A DNA stretch of 64,000 nt from Lepidonotus clava. Lineage: Eukaryota; Annelida; Polychaeta; Phyllodocida; Polynoidae. The notes under the pieces were generated by a model, which saw only the letters and a program-made list of their open reading frames with translations, did not search any database and was not told the origin of the DNA. Positions within the stretch are counted from its first letter, which is position 1, and every line of letters begins with the position of its first letter. This document shows positions 21,954 to 33,370 of the stretch, in pieces. Position numbers and translations under genes: made by a program. The stretch spans positions 1,426,001 through 1,490,000 of the forward strand of contig OW387148.1 in the NCBI GenBank assembly GCA_936440205.1, written 5' to 3'.

Positions 21954-22720
21954 TATTGTAGAACGCTGATTAAATTGCATTAGGGGGATTGTGCGCGGGA
22001 TCCCCGGTCACGGCCAAACCCCCTATCACCGTCACACAATACGCACGATAACAAACCCTCTTCTAAACTGCGGAAAATTCCCCAATCCTCCGCGGCCGCC
22101 CCAAACCCTCCCTGTGCGCCAACAGCGTGCACCCAAGCTGAAACCTCCAGCCGCGCCCATCGCCCAATTGACGGAAAACCTCTTCTGATTATTGACTGAA
22201 AAGTGGAGAATTCCAACTCCTCCCTCCCCGCGCGCCTCCATAAACAGTTTAAACGTTTAATGGACCTTCTTGACGCCCTCTTAGAAAGCCATCAATTTCG
22301 AGACACTCTTCATTTTTCAAGAGCCAGTTGTGGCGCACTTTAATTTGAAGGGCGACATTTTGAAATTGGCGAGGACGCGCCAACTCCACTCGTAAGACAA
22401 AGCTAGCAAAGACGGTAAATCGGTGAAGTAGCTTCTCCTCAAATGAAGTGAGTGCAGCCGGCTCTAAAACCGCCTCTGTACCAAGTAGGCGAGGGGAGGG
22501 AGAGGTAAGTGTGTCTATGTAACAGTGCTGGAAAGTGGGGCACAGGCAACGAGAGTGCGGATTATAATATCAATTGAAACGGACACGTTATAAATGGACA
22601 TGTTCAGGGGCGCGTTGCGGGCTGAAAAGACGGCGGGCGGGCCTGGGGGGCCGGCCGTCTATAGGGCCTTAGTCGGCGCCATAGACGGCCCCCTACCAAC
22701 TGCCATGTTCCTGCCATAAC

Positions 22721-23480
22721 GACTTTAATACGTGCATAGCCCGCTGCTGGGCCTACTGAAGGCTAACATATTTTGGCACTTAAAAATTCCAATAGATTTT
22801 CGCTGGTTATTGACTAGTGGCACAGCGTCTGTATAGAACGCACCGGGCCACGCCGGAACATGCAGCGTTCACAGAAAAGGTGCGCGTCCGTCATCCCCGG
22901 AATATCACATTCTAACCTAGATCATTGTAGCTAATATCCCATGGAGTCTGAATGGGGAGAGCAATGTGCAGATGAAAAACAAGGCAGGACATTCATGAAA
23001 TATTGTCTTGAATAGATATGTTGTGTAACTTCCTACCACCTGATTGACGCCTCTGTGCCATACCGAAAGTAATTACATATTTCATCTACCTTCGTACGTC
23101 ATATTCTACGCAAAGTGAATAATTAATAGATCAAACCTTATGCTATAATACAGCGGATATATACATACTAGTTTCTTAACTCAGTGTGCAGGTAATATTG
23201 ATAATTTTCTAATTTCAGTTTAGAATCGTAGATGTGCATGATACAAAAGAAACGATTCAGGGACTTCCGACCTATTCTTTTTAATCGTCTCGCGACATTC
23301 CCAATGCCCACGTACGCCAACAAATGCGAAATGACTCACACACAGCGTGCACTAAACTACAAAATCCATCCAAAATATCCGCCACAATATCTCCCGGAAG
23401 GCGATGAAGATCTTTGACCTCGCCAAAACAAAAAAGTCCGCCTAAAAAGAAACTGGAAAATCTATTCTGCCGTACCTCAG
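22721..23480. other. AT-balanced non-coding stretch
   Basis: No gene or repeat recognised between two GC-rich blocks. Confidence 0.3.
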
Positions 23481-24050
23481 CACCCGGACCTCCTCGGCGG
23501 GTTCCCTCGTTAATTTCTGCGCGCCCTTTGTGGGAGTGGAGGGCGTCCTCCTGGGCTGGAGTGGGGCCCCCTGTGATCTACCTGCCTGCGACCCCCCGCT
23601 GAGATCAAAGCCCTACCGCCGCCTTACCAGCGTCCATTGTTTTCTAGGCCCGTTTTTCCTTGTCTTCTGAGTACTTCTCTCCTCTCTGTACCCGTCCTCC
23701 TACCGCTGGTCGGGGCGTCGCCGCTTTCATGTCGTCGTCGTCGGCGGGGCGGGTCGCGCCCGGCGTGGGAAGGCGACATCCGGTCGGCGGCGGCGGGTGG
23801 GTCGGTGTTACGGCAGGTAAAGCTGGAGGTGAGTTACCGGGCTGAGAGCTGGGTGTCCTGGGGACCTGGGGAGGGGTGTCCCGGGGGCCTGGGGACGGCT
23901 TCCCCGGGGACCAGGGTCGGCGGGAGGTGCAGGGCGGGGTGGTGCCATACCCCCCTCTGACCACAGTACCAGCTCCCCGCCTCCTACCAGACCCGATCGG
24001 TCTGCCTCCTACCACTTCCCACCCGTCAATAATGTGCCCGCTCCGCATAT
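23481..24050. other. GC-rich island
   Basis: GC-rich with a run of TCG triplets (about 23732-23744) that partly resembles the recurrent word. Overlapping frames of up to 134 codons on opposite strands are low-complexity. Confidence 0.35.
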
Positions 24051-24059
24051 AGTGTCAGT

Positions 24060-24640
24060 CTCAAACATTATGGTTATTCCAGGTTCTTCATCCCATGCAA
24101 CGGTAATTCAATATGAGGATTCTATGATAATCGTAGTCAATCTGCTGGACATATATCTAAACTTATCTAAGATATATTTTGGAGAAACATTCACATTTTA
24201 ACTGGAGACCCAGCAGACGATGTGACATTATTATAACGTTACAGTGACATTCTGTTTCATTCTGTTTCATTCTGTTTCAGTTCGTGTCACGTTATTTAGA
24301 TGGCTGCCAATAATCTAGTAGTCTGTCCAGTCAGACCCACTGTTTCCCAAAGTATTATGCAAGAGGCATCTAGGTCATGAAAGGACTGATAATGTAGGAG
24401 CAATGTACTTCTGTAAAGTTTTGCTGCAACATTATTGCAAAACCCTGGTTATGTTCTTAAACCAAAATAGATTGTTATTATGATGTTCTGTTTTGGTTTG
24501 ATCTTAACATCACCCCAAAATGACATTTTGATAACGTTTTGGTGAGATCGGAACCTTTTCATAAATAACATAATGTTTACGTGACATTTTATTAACCGAT
24601 CGACCAAAAAAGTATGTCACACCACGGAATTGTTACATCA
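24060..24640. repeat. Possible degenerate MITE-like repeat region
   Basis: AT-rich sequence with recurring words such as AACGTTA, GTTTTGGT, ACATTTTGATAACGTTTTGG and ACATTATTGCAAAAC, a texture seen in internally repetitive MITEs. It includes three direct copies of a decamer (24249-24281). I could not define terminal inverted repeats or a target duplication, so the element call is tentative. AT-rich DNA without features continues to about 25000. Confidence 0.2.
24249..24281 (+). repeat. Decamer tandem repeat, three copies
   Basis: ATTCTGTTTC is repeated three times head to tail, then degenerates (AGTTCGTGTC). Confidence 0.7.
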
Positions 24641-24999
24641 CAACATGCCTGGTTATAATCCCCATCATCTCACATAAAAAGAAATGTAATTAGATTAACT
24701 CGGGATATTAACCATATTCTGTTTTTACTTAATTTACTGGATGTTATTGATTCGAATAGTTACGAAAATTTTTCATAATCTAAGTGCAGAACACTTAAAA
24801 CTTTTTTGGGGCACAAACTGAAACATGTTCCAGATAAGTGGTTTCGATTCTGCTAGATTAACATCGCAAAGTGTCTCGGGAAGAGTAGTTGAATACATCT
24901 TCATTTGCACTTTTTTTTTTTTATCTTTACCCACCTAATAGTTCTTCCACCGCTGAACTAATATAGATACACAACTCCATTCCGCCCTGCTTTGACGCG

Positions 25000-25900
25000 G
25001 CAATTGGATGTGCGTCGACCGTCTTTAAGAGATAATCAGCTTTTAATTAAATCGACCAGGTAGAATGGTTGGCAGGTGAGGAGACCCACATCACAGCCGC
25101 CTCCCATCACACCTTTCTTTTGATCCCTCTAATTAAAGCCGCCGAGTGTTTGTGAAGAAAACACTGCGGCTGGGAACTATCTCAGGTGTTGGACGTTTCA
25201 TTCAGGTGTGTTAATTCCCCCGTCCTGCCCACCCCGCACCTCCTGTCGGTAACCCCCCCCCCCCCATGTTCCCGACTGCTGAGTCTCTACCACCACCACC
25301 ACCACTTCAGGACTCTCTTTGCAACTTGCAGGCGCGACTTGAATTTTAATCCACAAGTTCTGTGGGGGTTTTCTGCCCCTCCTCCCCAACCCCTCTTTCT
25401 TGAGGTGCGGGATTCAATTTGGCGTTCTCTATGGGGACTGGAGTGGGCAATCCGGAGGGGTGGGCCCCAATAAGGTCCTCCAGAGGGTGAATGCCTGTCC
25501 CGGGTCAAAGGTCAGGGGCCCAGCAGGGCGCCCCCTGTAGGGGGAAAGTCTTTTAATTCCCGTCGGGTTAGTTCGGTTTGGTAGGCGGCGCACGGAGCGC
25601 ACACAGCCGGGGTGTTACCCTGGAAAATCCCGGCCCAGGACGGGGCACAAAAGGCACCAGGGTCCCGACCGACGTACATGTGAATCCCCTAAACCCCCTT
25701 ATTCGCCGACCCACCCCTAACCCGGCCCTGCCCACCCCTTAATAGGGCTGTCAAACCACCTGGCCGTACCCCTCCCACTCCCCTACCCCTCCGTTACCCG
25801 GCGACTGCCCCCACCTCTCAGCTGCCCCCGGTGTCAAGCCCCTGCCCTGACCCTTACTTAGCGAATTAAACGCCGAGTTTGCAGTCTCAGATTGGTCCAT
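25000..25900. other. GC-rich non-coding block
   Basis: Contains a 13-base C run (25253-25265), a CCA triplet repeat (about 25289-25307) and a CTCF-like site (25527-25542), with C-rich plus-strand bias from 25680 to 25860. Frames on both strands around 25186-25508 are low-complexity. Confidence 0.35.
25527..25542 (-). promoter_or_regulatory. CTCF-like motif, minus orientation
   Basis: The reverse strand reads CCTACAGGGGGCGCC, about 13 of 15 consensus positions, with a full AGGGGGCGC core. Confidence 0.35.
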
Positions 25901-27560
25901 GGTCCTCTGGTATTAGGTTCTGAAAAGAGGAAAAAGTGAAATGGGATTGGAATCGCCGAGAAACATTCACCTGGTTGAATAAACATTCAAATTATTTTGT
26001 TCTGCAAAATGAATGCTAGTTTCTTTTGCATATATATAATGTATATGCATATAAATACAATAATATATAATACGATATATAATAAATTGTGCTTTACTTT
26101 CATATTAAATGTATGGCCGCTTGACCAGAAATAAAACACCGGAACACCATTTCATGGTATGGGTAGGCCTAAAAGAAAAAAAAAATTCATGTTGCTTATT
26201 TTAATGTATATTTGGTAAAACCACACAGGCATAAAATCAGAAATCACAGAGCATGGTGGTTTATAGTTCTACATTGTTCAGATACAAAGCAATAAGCATA
26301 GACAAAGCACAGGCATAAACACACATGCACTTTTTCCCCCTCCGCGCCGTATAGGCTGTCTGTGGGAGCTTTGTGCCCTATGCGATGATAGGGTAAAACA
26401 ATGAGATGTCTGCGCTACATTGTATAGGCACAAAGTAGCGGTCCATTCGATGTCATTATCTAATCACCTGCATAGGGGGAGATAATGGCCAAGACAATCA
26501 CTGTAAAATCTGTATCACATTTCAACGATGCTTATCTCATCTATATACTGTTCGGCATTTTAGAAATCTGCGGATACGATTTGATTACATTGTGGTCGTG
26601 TCTAGGCACACTCGTGTTTATTTCAATAGGCCTTTAGGCTCTCTGGGGAATTACCTTTTGCATGCTATGCAACCCATGCAAAGCTTATATATCGCACGAC
26701 AAACGCACTGTATACATTAGAGACAGTATAAACTGTAAAAATATGCAGTCCAAACTAAAAAGTGGTATTTAATTGCGTTTGTTTGATTGTATGTATATTC
26801 ATTAGTTGTTATTCTCTGTGGTGTTATGTGAATACATTTCAATACTGAATAAGCTGCGTAAAACTGTCCTTCAAAATATTCATTGATAAATCAACCTCGT
26901 GTGACCAAAGATAGAAATGATTAATTCGTTAGCCAGTCGACCAACTGAGAAATAATATCATTTGGCTATGTATTTTATTCAAATTATTCACTTATGATAT
27001 CAAATTATGCAAAATACAAAATTTGACAGTAATAATTAACTCCATATAGGAAGACCAACATCTGAAAAATAACATAATTTTGATATTATTATACGAAAAG
27101 ATCACAAACCATAAATAATTCATTTAACATTTCTTTACCCTAACGTAATCGGTAAGAGGTTGAACATGAAGTGGACCTTTGATAATCTTTCTCTTTCATT
27201 ATTCAATAGATTTCATCATGTTTCAAAAGCCTCTAGTAGGCATGAAAAGAAAACTCTGGAACAGATTCTGTAATGCATTCTTTTGGCCTGTGAGGCTTTG
27301 TGTGGACTTTGCGGGTTGAGGCCGGAATATCTGTAGTTGGCTCTGTTACTGGGATTGTTGCCAATTGTCCCCTGCCATTGTGGCATCCCGTGGTAAGCGC
27401 TAATAAACTAATTAGGACAAACTTGTGGGGATTTGCTGTCAATCCTCGGGCGATAGGCCCTAACAAGGGGCCATGTGCCCAAATTGGCTTGGGACCGAAT
27501 TCGGCATTCCAACATGTTCAGTGGAGAGAAAACCTAAAAGAGGTAGCATGCAGTAGTGAA
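25901..27560. other. AT-rich non-coding stretch
   Basis: AT-rich, with an almost pure A/T patch at about 26030-26095. No coding evidence. Confidence 0.35.
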
Positions 27561-28250
27561 CGGAATCAGAATAGGAAAGAGGGGGGGGGGGGTGTTCATA
27601 CCAATTCTCCCCCAGGGTATTCATTTTAACAGGAGGCCCCAACTGGTTCACCCTCTTTAAAAACTATCCGCCGCTGATGCGGATTTTGTGAAATTAAGCG
27701 GAGTTTGGCCATAGAGGTGCGAAGAATGGGTCGGACCTGGCCCGCCGCCATCCTTTTTGTGGGCTGGGAAACCTCCATGTGACTCGGACCTGTCAATCAG
27801 GGGCGCGGCTATTGAGAAGGGCTGCCGGTGGGCGCACAAAACTCCTCAGAAAATTACCACAGTCCGCTGAAAAGTTTCTTGTGTGTGGGCCCCAGTGCCT
27901 CCGCCCGCCGCTCGCCGCACCTACAGCCGAATCCCCGTGTTTCTCTCCGGCTCGATGGGCGCTGGAGGAATTGTCCAAGGGTTGGTAATAGTGTGAAGGG
28001 GGTGGGGAGGGAAAGGTGTGGGGGTTGGTTGAAGGACTCGTAAGTCTGCCCAAAGATTTTTCTGCCGGATTAATCTAACCTTCTCCACGTGATTGGGTGC
28101 TCAAGCATGTCTATATGGGACGAACAACAACAATGTCCATTTCCAGGGTAGCGTTTCCAGTGGGTCCGTGTTCAGGGGCTGAGGGGACGGAACCAGTAAT
28201 ATACGCCTCCCCTCCCTTCAAGTAAAATACTACAACCTGCTAACAAAAAC
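27561..28250. other. GC-rich island
   Basis: Opens with a 12-base G run (27581-27592) and includes GCCGCCATCC (about 27744), a YY1-like word. Frames of 60-86 codons on both strands overlap and have no domain. Confidence 0.3.
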
Positions 28251-29340
28251 ACGGCGAAAACTGACCATAAAACTCCCAGCTGAGTCTCATCAGAACAAGT
28301 TTGAATTACACGGTAATAAATAACATCGAAACGGAAAACTGGATTTTATATATTCTTTATGAAAAATGCCTTTAAACATCTAGAAATAATTGCTTTACAA
28401 AAGCTAAATGGAAAAGCTGTTTGTTACTTGCTGTTGTATTCCTATGCTCCACTCTCAGGTTTAGTTCTAGTGGCTTTATTCTGAATACGTACAAATCAAA
28501 TTCAATAGATATGCAAATAATCATCGATCGAAGGCTGACTAGATGGAATTTAAACAAACTCCGCGGCTACACCTTAGTGCTTTTGACACCAACTTTCCAA
28601 CGCATATCAAATATCAATCAGGACCAGGAACCATTTTAGGACGTATGTTACAAAAACCCCTCCAGGAAATTGTTATATAAAGGGAGATTTATTCAAAGAA
28701 ATAGGCCTGGGGTGTACAAATATCGGTCCTCGGGGGCTGGTGGTGGTGGCATTGTTGGCACCCTGGTCAACAATACGTAACGCCATGGGTTACGCATTGC
28801 ACCACCGTCCGGCCGTCCGGTACCGACAGAGTGGGTGTAGGGGGTAAGGGCGGGGTGAAAAGCCTAGGGGAGGTGTGAGTTGGCAAATGCTTTATCAATT
28901 TACCCAAGTCAGGTCCTGTCAACTGGCCGATGATGTATCTAATGTGCCACTCACTAGACCGTGACTATGCCGGATAGGCACTTTAATATCAAAGTTTTTT
29001 CATGCGTCCCCTTTTGTGAAAGTGTATATCTATCATACAGAGATGTATCTTTTAGTTTGAATCTTTCTCGGTGAATCAAAATTAGCAGAATGCCTGATAT
29101 ATCAAACTGAATTTATATTCACGAGTTTTTGTAAGCTTTAATTGATGCATTACAATTTAAAGCTGACCATAAGTCCTCAAACTTAACTTTATAAGTATAA
29201 TATCCTATAATCAATCTTGCATACATGTATGCAAGCTATGTGCCAAGCAAACGTAGACTCCATTAAGATATCAATATCCCCCAATAAAAAGTACATTTTA
29301 GCACCGCCTACGTGCCAAACCTCACAGGCATTGATGAAAT
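28251..29340. other. AT-rich stretch with a GC-rich patch
   Basis: AT-rich except for about 28725-28900. It holds the perfect palindrome at 29216-29235. No gene recognised. Confidence 0.3.
29216..29235. repeat. 20-nt perfect palindrome
   Basis: CTTGCATACATGTATGCAAG equals its own reverse complement with no spacer. The centre ATACATGTAT is a word that recurs elsewhere in the window. Confidence 0.7.
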
Positions 29341-30070
29341 AAATAAGGTAAACCGATATGGTTTGGGGCCTGCACACTTTGAAGGCCCGGCCCCCTCGCC
29401 TAGATCATCTTCAGCGCTTGACAACATTACCTCAGCTTCATTTTTTCTTGGCTGTCTCTCTTTTAAAGGCGCCGCGAAACATGACGTTGTTATTGACATG
29501 GCCATGTCGTCACGTCGGTTACTTGACACAGACGTGCTCACTCGGGGCGCTCGGGGAGAGTGTCGGGAGGCAGACGGGCCGACGTCGCCGGCCGCAGACT
29601 GGTCGGGCTGTTTGGTGGGCGCCGACGACGTGGACGTCAACCCATCTCGCCGTGTTTTTCCTCCCACTGGCACCCTCCACAAAGGGCGCCTTTCTTGTCC
29701 ATGTCACCCCGGCCACCCTGGCCGCGCCACACACTCTTGTTTTCCCCTCCTCGTATAACGCGATATAGCCGCGCTGGATTTCAAGATCAAATATTTTGAG
29801 ATTGTCTTTTTTGGCGGGGTGGAGAGCAGGTTGGGAGCAGGGAGGGGAGGGGCACGGCGGGGCTCCACAATATGCCCCATGTTATGGCGGCCTTGGTGGA
29901 GTGTGCGCTCAGCACTTGTACCTGCTTGCTGTCTATTATATTTCAAGTATATATTTATATTTATATATTGACATAGACTCGGTAGTCTGTCGCCGTTGCC
30001 CGGACCACTTCAACGTCTCTCTTCGTGCCCCCGTCGGGCTTCTGCCGTCTGGGCTGAAAGCTACCTGGTC
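29341..30070. other. CpG-rich island
   Basis: CpG-dense from about 29465 to 29740 with frames of up to 148 codons on both strands. These overlap, are low-complexity and have no domain. AT-rich DNA follows at 29930-29975. Confidence 0.3.
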
Positions 30071-30679
30071 ATATTTGATTGGAACTTGTTTGTTCAGGAG
30101 GAATTGTTTTTCATGTTTTTTCCTTGGAGATATATTAATGTTTTGGTATAAGTTCTATCCTAAAACGAGATTAGAATAACATCTAAAAAGGAGGGGCATA
30201 AGGTATAAGAGGTTTGTATATTATATACATTGCAGAAATCCGCACTACTTGGGAGTGGTGGGCACGCCCAAGTATGACTGTTTACATTGATTTAAAAAAA
30301 AGCCATAATTCAAACTGCATTTAAATTGAAATAATGTGTCATATTCGCCCGAATCTATTTTACAAAGGTGACAAATTGGGTGAATGGACGAAAAATCTCC
30401 ATTCGCTCTAACCTTATGACAATTTTATGCAGAGGCCATTTATTATGACAACTTTCATTGTGACTGATATAAAAGGGCATCCGCTTCTAATGCTTTGATC
30501 TCATTATCGAACACAGGGTTATTGTCACATGGCTGCATGACAAACTTGGTAACTTGTACCTTAATTATAACTGAAAGCCTGCCAAAACTACCAGAGGCGC
30601 ATAGTGTGAAATGGCCGAGAGGGGCCAAGTGAAAGCACTTGTTAAGCTATTTATGATGTAGCTACATTTATAGGGCGCA

Positions 30680-31350
30680 TCGATCAGCCGACTTAATGCT
30701 CTGGTCGGCTGTCAGGTGGCCGCTGGCCATTGATCCATTTGGCGTTGCTCATTTCAGTCATTTTTGGATCCCTTCCGTGCTAGTGTGCCGTTTGTTATGT
30801 CAGTGCCATGCTTGCCTGACCGGGCGACGTGACGTTCCGCTAGCTGCACGCTGGTGGGCTTTTACACCAAACAATCGGCACATTGTCTAAAACAATGCTG
30901 GTCGGCGACTATTGTGGCCGCCCACTGCACAGATTCAATGGACACACACGCTAAAAAGTTTGACTTGTAACTCGGCGCGCACATGGGGCCGGGGTGCCAC
31001 CGCGCATGCTCGCCACAATTACAGAACGCGTGGTTTATGCGCGTGCGCCCGCGCAGGCGCACTCACCCCAGCACACAGACCGGGCGCCAAAACGAGGCGG
31101 TATGTAAATTTGGCCGGCTGGAGCCTGAGATGGGCAAACGGTGTTTTTCTCATGCACCCATTGTCTGCACTACTGATCATCGACAGCAGGGAGCATGCCC
31201 GGCCCGCCGCAAATCTGGCGAAAATAAACACTAATTTGTGGTCGGGATCAATGCTCCACCCTTCACTTGATCAGACCCTTGCGGCACCTCGCCCCTACCA
31301 GAAATGTCACAGATCGCGCGGCTGAAATTTCACCCCTTTGTCATAAAGCA
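30680..31350. other. CpG-rich island with NRF1 sites
   Basis: GC-rich block centred on the NRF1 trio. The AT-rich interval 30070-30680 to its left shows nothing recognisable. The frame at 30912-31325 has no domain. Confidence 0.35.
31002..31060. promoter_or_regulatory. NRF1 site cluster
   Basis: Three NRF1-type elements in 59 bp: GCGCATGCT (31002), TGCGCGTGCGC (31038-31048) and GCGCAGGCGC (31051-31060). NRF1 sites usually mark CpG-island promoters. Confidence 0.45.
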
Positions 31351-32219
31351 TGACCAGGCACAACAAATGCCTGTTGTGGAACTTGTTGTGGAAAATTGGC
31401 CATTTTCAAAAGAGTCTGCAAATAAAACCGCGAAAATAACCACCCTAATCTCATAACAGCCACAGTTATTCCACCATAGAATGGCGACTAAATCTATAAT
31501 CAAAACTGATTGAGAATATCATTTATCTTCCAAGAGGGAACGATTCAATAAACACTGCTTTTGAGGGTTTACTCCAAGGACATGTATGACCATTTAGTAC
31601 ACGTTGGGTCGGGTGTCCAGTGGGTCCCAGAGATATGGGTCTGTGCTCCAGGGGGTTCTATGATACACACAAATATTGAAAGACGGCCAAGGCTTGTCTA
31701 GGCCACTGGTTGGTGTCAGTTTGTTTTCTCTACTCCCACCACTAGATCTCTCTACCCTGCAGTTAGGAGTTAAGGTTGATTTTACAGGGTTGTTGGCTGG
31801 TGGGAGAAGAGGGTGGTTTGATGTGGTCCTGGGCAGCGTGGGAGAGCAGAGATGAAGCAGGGAATGGAGGGGAAGGGAGAGACTTGGGTTGGTACACAAG
31901 GGTGGGTACCAGTGTCTGTGTTGTCCTAACCACCCACCTCCCAGAGCTAGGTGTGTACCTCCTGGATTGGCGTTTCCCACATCAGTCGTTGACGCCCGAG
32001 TCTGTCCAAATACAGCCCAACGAATTCCGATTTTCAGGAGAGGGAAATCACAATTCCTGGTTGGGTAGCTCGATGACAAGTTGGGAAAGCTAGTTGTTTA
32101 TTTTTGGTCGTGTGGAAATGTGGGAAGGTGGGTGTGAGTGACAATTCAACTTTTTTCTAATATTCATTAGTGTTTTCACTTGCCTTCAGAGTACTAATTT
32201 CAGAATAATGTAGATATAT
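31351..32219. other. Non-coding stretch
   Basis: AT-balanced to about 31600, then G-rich on the plus strand. The minus-strand 161-codon frame (31594-32079) is Ser/Pro/Thr-rich with no domain and borders G/T-rich repeat DNA, so I treat it as chance. Confidence 0.3.
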
Positions 32220-32528
32220 GAGTTGTGTTATATGGGTTGTGGGATGTGAATATGGGCGTGGGATGTGGCTGTGGATGTTTGGCTGTGTATGTTGGTGTGG
32301 GTTTGTTGGATGTTGATTTGTAGGATATGGAATTTGGACGTTGGGTGTGAAAGTTGAGGTGTAGAGTGTAGGTGAAGGCCAGGGGTTGAGGATGTGGAAG
32401 GTGATATTGCAGGAAAGATAGGTCTGATATAAGAGCCAGCCTTGGGGTTTGAATGTGGATGTTGGTGTGAGATGTGGCAGTTGAGGTGTGGTGGGCGTGT
32501 AGTTTGGGTGTAGGATGTGCATGTGCAA
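32220..32528 (+). repeat. G/T-rich degenerate minisatellite, left part
   Basis: Strongly strand-asymmetric DNA made of variants of GTGTGGATGTTGG, almost free of C on the plus strand. It resumes at 33101 after an inserted MITE. The minus-strand frames it contains (His/Thr/Pro-rich) are by-products of the repeat. Confidence 0.65.
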
Positions 32529-33095
32529 CAGGGGCGGATCCAGAGCCAGTGTACTGGGGGTAAACCCTGACCCCCCATTATAAAAAAGATATAAGAAACA
32601 CCAGATTTACACAAATCTTCCAATTTTAAGATGCCAATATTGTCTCACTCGGGTCGGGAGGGGGGGGGGGGGGGGCAATAAGCCCATCTCACATAAGGGA
32701 TTTCAAGGGTTGGACAAGGGTTGGACAAAATTAATGTATAAAGCATCTTTGTCTCCTAGAGTTAGGGCTACTGAAATAAGCAAGAATTATGTTTTCCTAT
32801 ATCCCCAAGTATTGATAAAACATTATGATTTCTAAAATATTACCAACCTATAGATTTGCTGTATCAAAATGCTGTATTTCAGGGCAAAATAGGGTTGGAC
32901 ATTGTAGGTTGGGCTGACAGGTTTTACTATTGGTTCCTTTGGGGGAAAAGCCAATATATAAAGCTGCATTTTACAATTTAAGGAAGAAATAATGGAGGCA
33001 ATTTTAAAACATTTCATGGTAAACTTTAACTTTGGCGTAAACTGGGATTGCTTTATTGCCCCTTTTGCCCCCCCCCCTCCCCGGATCCGCCACTG
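32529..33095. mobile_element. hAT-like MITE (non-autonomous DNA transposon)
   Basis: A 567-bp element with terminal inverted repeats: left CAGGGGCGGATCCAG, right end reading CAGTGGCGGATCCGG on the minus strand. TGCAA at 32524-32528 is repeated exactly at 33096-33100, a 5-bp target duplication. The CAG[GT]GGCGG start suits hAT elements; a 5-bp duplication would match the hAT5-type subgroup, not the usual 8 bp. It has no transposase; the short minus frame QWRIRGGGGAKGAIKQ is the usual read-through of such an end. It carries a G run (32660-32675), a C run (33068-33077) and a direct repeat GGGTTGGACAA (about 32708-32729). TIR divergence suggests an old copy. Confidence 0.75.
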
Positions 33096-33100
33096 TGCAA

Positions 33101-33370
33101 GTAAATGCAAACCTGGGTGTAATATATGACTGCAGAGTGTGGATGTGGGTGTTGGGTGTGGGGGATGTAGAGTGTAGTTTTACGTTTTGGGTGTGGATGT
33201 TGCTGTAAGTTTGGGTATCATATATGGACTGTGGGTTGTGGATGTAGATGTGGATGTGCCAGTTTCAAAATGCAAATGTTAGTGTTTGTGTTGGTGCAGG
33301 TTAAGGTCTTGTTATTGGGTGTTGACAAACAGCTGAATGTTTGTTGGGTAACTAGGTTGGGATCAGGCTG
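33101..33370 (+). repeat. G/T-rich degenerate minisatellite, right part
   Basis: Continuation of the array at 32220-32528 (units such as GTGTGGATGTGGGTGTTGG), degrading towards 33370. Confidence 0.6.

Larger units (their letters stand above)
21071..22720. other. CpG-island-like block
   Basis: One of the largest GC-rich islands. It contains a 16-base C run (21189-21204), a CTCF-like site (21365-21381), recurrent motif copy 7 and many CGCG words near 21840-21930 and 22360-22670. Long frames on both strands (up to 133 codons) are Pro/Gly/Arg-rich, mutually overlapping and without domains. Confidence 0.4.

Noticed and set aside
29312-29758. 148-codon plus frame and overlapping minus frame
   Set aside because: Same GC-island effect; no domain, and both strands are open at once.
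31594-32079. 161-codon minus frame rich in Ser, Pro and Thr
   Set aside because: Low-complexity reading of G-rich DNA next to the minisatellite; no domain.
32157-32623. Minus-strand frames of 123 and 131 codons rich in His, Thr and Pro
   Set aside because: Translation of the G/T minisatellite and the MITE end, not a gene.
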